From Zoogloeaceae bacterium (GTDB taxonomy: Bacteria; Pseudomonadota; Gammaproteobacteria; Burkholderiales; Rhodocyclaceae): a stretch of 64,000 bases of DNA. Below are positions 61,392 through 64,000 of the stretch, piece by piece (the stretch's first letter is position 1; each line of letters starts with the position of its first letter). The notes beneath the pieces were generated by a model. It had not been told where the DNA came from. It did not search any database and saw nothing but the letters and a program-made list of their open reading frames with translations. Both the position numbers and the translations under genes were made by a program. The stretch covers positions 1-64,000 of the forward strand of contig JACKMA010000002.1 in NCBI GenBank assembly GCA_024235635.1, written 5' to 3'.

Positions 61392-61838
61392 GTGTCCAAG
61401 TTCACTTCGCCTGATCGCAGCATCGAACCCGCCGACATCGGGAGCCAATCCGACCATCGACCCCGAATCGTGGTGTTGCTGAGTCACCTGCGCCTGACGC
61501 AGGTGCCGAGCCGCTTGGCACGCACGATGCATGAAGTCCTGCCGGAATTCGGCGGGGAGGCCGATGTGCGAGTGATCGATCGGGCGTTTGACCATGCGCT
61601 GGAACTCGGCCATGAGCTCGAGCGCACGCGCTCGGCCGACATTCTCGTGTGTGCCGGTGCAACCGGCGCCTTCCTGCGCAAGCACCTGCAACTCCCGGTC
61701 GTCCTGATGCGGGCACACGGTGTCGGCGTGGCGCCGGCACTGGCCCAGGCCAGTCGTGTCTCGCAGCGGGTAGGGGTACTGACCTATCGCGAAATCAACC
61801 AGGAACTGGAACTGCTCCGCGGCGTGTTCAAGTTCGAT
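61392..61838 (+). pseudogene. PrpR_N-type sigma-54 activator, truncated by IS21
   Basis: About 149 residues starting at GTG. The sequence (RPRIVVLLSHLRLTQVPSRL, then DILVCAGATGAFLRKHLQLP, then VVLMRAHGVGVAPALAQASR) matches the N-terminal sensory domain of PrpR-like Fis-family activators, which bind an acyl or organic acid effector. The frame runs into the IS21 end at 61,839, so the AAA+ and HTH parts are severed here. They may lie beyond the element, outside this window. Confidence 0.75.
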
Positions 61839-62002
61839 TGTCCGTTGGCGCCGAAACTTGACCACCTGTTTGCGTTGAATTTTGACCAGGGGCCGATAGC
61901 CGCGTGTCATTGAGCGGCTGTGGATAAGTTTAGCGAAGGAGGTGCGCGCGGGGAAGCGGCGAAGGGCGTAGCCCGAAGCCGCTTCCCCGCGCGCGGCGCC
62001 GA

Positions 62003-62821
62003 TCAGAAGGGTGCGGCTTCTGTGGTCGTGGGTGCGGTCGCCGAGGCCCCAGATTTTCTACTTTGCTCCCTCGCCTTCACCCTTGCCTTCGCCGTCTGGC
62101 TGCTCTGCCGGTAACGGAACGACTCGTTGCCTGTCTCGACGATGTGGCAGTGGTGCGTGAGCCGGTCGAGCAGCGCCGTGGTCATCTTGGCGTCGCCGAA
62201 CACGGCGGGCCATTCGGCGAAGCTGAGATTCGTCGTAATGGCCACGCTGGTGCGCTCGTAGAGCTTCGAGAGCAGGTGGAAGAGCAAGCCCCCGCCGGCC
62301 TGGCTGAACGGCAGATAGCCCAGTTCGTCGAGCACGACCAGGTCGACGTGCATCAGCCGCTCGGCGATCCGTCCATGCTTGCCGGCCGCCTTCTCGAGTT
62401 CGAGTGGTTTGACCAGATCGACGGTCGAATGGAAGCGAACCCGCTTGCCGTGGCGGGTGATGGCGTCGACGCCCAAGGCGGTCGCGAGGTGCGTTTTCCC
62501 CGATCCAGTGCCGCCGACGAAGACGACGTTGGCCGCCGCGTCGATGAACTGGGCGCTGGCAAGTTCGCGGATGAGCTTCTCATCGACCCGTGATTGGCCG
62601 AAGTCGAAGCCGCCGAGATCCCGGTGAACCGGGAAGCGGGCGGCGCTCATCTGGTAGCGGATCGAACGCACGTGCCGGTCGGTGACTTCCGATTCGAGCA
62701 GGCACTCGATCACCCGGGCCGCGCTCTGCAGACCGACGCCACCTTGGGCCATCAGTTCCTCGTAGCGCTGCGCCATGCCGTGCAGGCGCAGCGATTTCAG
62801 TTGGGAGACGATCTCAGTCAT
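62003..62821 (-). CDS. istB: IS21-family helper ATPase IstB
   Basis: A 272-residue DnaC/IstB-type AAA+ ATPase. Walker A is GGTGSGKTH, Walker B is LVVLDELGYLPFSQ, and the TTNLSFAEWPAVFGD sensor segment is present. IstB assembles with IstA on target DNA and stimulates transposition. Its ATG overlaps the end of istA by about 8 bases. It appears intact. Confidence 0.95.
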   Translation of the reverse strand: MTEIVSQLKSLRLHGMAQRYEELMAQGGVGLQSAARVIECLLESEVTDRHVRSIRYQMSAARFPVHRDLGGFDFGQSRVDEKLIRELASAQFIDAAANVVFVGGTGSGKTHLATALGVDAITRHGKRVRFHSTVDLVKPLELEKAAGKHGRIAERLMHVDLVVLDELGYLPFSQAGGGLLFHLLSKLYERTSVAITTNLSFAEWPAVFGDAKMTTALLDRLTHHCHIVETGNESFRYRQSSQTAKARVKAREQSRKSGASATAPTTTEAAPF

Positions 62822-64000
62822 GCTCGGTCTCCGCGTTCAGCCGGTCGTAGCGGGCCGTGTCGGCCAGGGGTTCCTCGTCGAGGGCGAGCTTCGTTTCGAC
62901 CCTGGACGGCGAAGCCGCCTCGCCCAGCCGGGAGAGCACGTTGCGCACGTGCTCGGCACTGACACGGCCGGCATCGAGGATCAGTTCGACGGCGACCAGC
63001 ACCGCTTCGAGGCCGTGGCGTGGCACGCAGGCGAGTACGTCGGCCATCAGCCGGTCGCCGCCCGGGCGGCGCACCAGCAAGCTGCGCAGGCGCTGCAGCG
63101 CCTCGGGCATGTCGGCGAACGGCGCACCGTTTCGCAAGGCGCCGGGTTTGCGCTCGACCAGGTCGATGTAGTGGCGCCAGTCGTAGCAGACTTCGCCGCG
63201 CTCGAAACTGCGCTCGTGCCTGGCCACCAGTCCTTCGTCGTCGTGGGCCTCGATCCGGTCGGGATAGATGTGGATGCTCAGCTTGCCGTTGGCGAAGCGG
63301 CTCGGCACCGAGTACTTGTTGCGCTCGACGCCGACCAGGCAGGTGCTCGACACCGGCGTGATCGCCTCGACGTAGCCGTCGAAGGCCGGCAGCATCGGTA
63401 ACAAGGCGTCGCGCTCGATGGTCAGGGCGTCGGCCACCGTCAGGTGCTCCGCGCCCGGATAGCGCAGCTCGGACCACAGCGTCCGGCAGCGCTGGTCGAG
63501 CCAGACGTTCAACTCCGCGAAGCTGCCGATGCGCTGTTGGGGGCGTCCTGCCAGACACGGCGACGGCTGTCCTGAACGTTCTTCTCGACGATCCCTTCTC
63601 CCAGCCCGACGCGACGTTGCAGAACTCCGGGTCGAACAGATAATGGGCCGCCATCGCGGCGAAGCGGGTGTTCACGATCCGACGCTTGCCGACGCCGACC
63701 TTGTCGACGGCGGTGCGCATGTTGTCGTAGATGCCGCGCCGGGCGATGCCGCCGAAGGCCCGGAAGGCGCGCGTATGGGCATCGAACAACATCTCGTGGC
63801 TCTGCGTCGGGTAGGCGGACAGGTGGAACGCGCGGCTCGCACACAGCTTGGTGTGGGCGAGCATGACCTGCGGTGGAAGCCGCCGATTACCAGCGTCTCC
63901 TCGCTCCAGTCGAACTGGAAGGCTTCGCCGAACTCGAAGGCGAGCGGCACGAACGCGCTCTTTGCCGGCTTGCCGCCCTCGGCTCGCCAGCGTCGGACGA
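62814..64000 (-). pseudogene. istA: IS21-family transposase IstA, frameshifted and cut by window end
   Basis: The protein can be followed in three frames: PLAFEFGEAFQFDWSEET (about 63,950-63,880), then KLCASRAFHLSAYPTQSHEM and the GIYDNMRTAVDKVG stretch (63,864-63,600), then a GIVEKNVQDSRRRVWQDA stretch, then NVWLDQRCRTLWSELR onward (63,512-62,814). The DDE catalytic core is spread over these frames. Frame changes lie near 63,870, 63,600 and 63,530. The C-terminal 230 residues are intact. Either the gene is dead or the assembly has single-base errors. Confidence 0.85.

Larger units (their letters stand above)
61839..64000 (-). mobile_element. IS21-family insertion sequence (left part outside window)
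   Basis: Starts with TGTCCGTTGGCGCC, has internal repeats typical of IS21 ends (AAACTTGACCACCTGTTTGCG and AATTTTGACCAGG) and carries istB and istA on the minus strand in overlapping order. The other terminus is beyond base 64,000. It is inserted in the PrpR_N-type regulator. A related solo end is at 40,216 and a decayed istA at 45,230. Confidence 0.9.

Overview
The window looks like chromosomal DNA of a high-GC betaproteobacterium. A Rhodocyclales/Zoogloeaceae-type (Thauera/Azoarcus-like) denitrifier fits best: it carries an NsrR-type NO regulon with fdxA and nnrS, a class III PHA synthase, ccoG and a sigma-54-controlled alcohol/acyl-CoA catabolic cluster. The genus is an inference from gene content only. 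Most of the window is accessory DNA built up by serial integration.
1-22.3 kb is an integrative-element block. It opens with minus-strand ICE backbone genes (small hypotheticals, a RadC-type JAB protein, DUF3275, DUF3577/STY4534). Most are preceded by a long leader with inverted repeats. An S49 peptidase and a TraT-like surface-exclusion lipoprotein follow. From about 7.7 to 10.05 kb lies an array of integron gene cassettes with four good attC sites plus one degenerate site and no integron integrase (a CALIN). Next come a secreted LamG-M23 protein and a five-gene minus-strand operon (20.0-13.0 kb) encoding a GrpE-like protein, a divergent Hsp70, an AAA+ ATPase, a membrane-anchored PG_binding_1 protein and a degenerate J-domain-like/PH-like protein. 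This operon is the best candidate for an undescribed system. An IS5-type remnant and a VapBC pair close the block at a tRNA-Cys 3'-half att repeat (22,207-22,310).
22.3-40.2 kb is a second segment bounded by a near-identical tRNA-Cys att repeat at 40,107-40,210, exactly 17,900 bp downstream. It begins with a deleted duplicate of the S49 peptidase locus and holds a MarR pseudogene, OsmC, a diheme cytochrome/ferritin-like/ECF sigma group, the NsrR-hemerythrin-FdxA-NnrS NO-response module with a readable promoter and NsrR boxes, a metallophosphoesterase, a SulP-STAS-cNMP transporter, a DksA-like zinc-finger protein, LysR, HPP-CBS, CcoG and HigBA.
40.2-61.8 kb is a catabolic region on the minus strand bracketed by IS21-type ends. 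A divergent PrpR_N-type sigma-54 activator (cut by an IS21 element) and a -24/-12 promoter head a long co-directional series: acyl-CoA ligase, Rieske protein, PQQ alcohol dehydrogenase (with the Asp-x-Asp lanthanide signature), AldA-like aldehyde dehydrogenase, outer-membrane channel, ThDP enzyme, PEBP protein, acyl-CoA dehydrogenase, SDR, PhaE, PhaC and cytochrome P460. A second -24/-12 promoter with the same -24 box precedes a large multicopper oxidase and a SCO1-cytochrome c fusion. Together these could oxidise an alcohol to an acid, activate it to a CoA thioester, degrade it and store the product as PHA; the substrate is unknown.
61.8 kb to the end is the IS21-family element (istB intact, istA frameshifted, left end outside the window).
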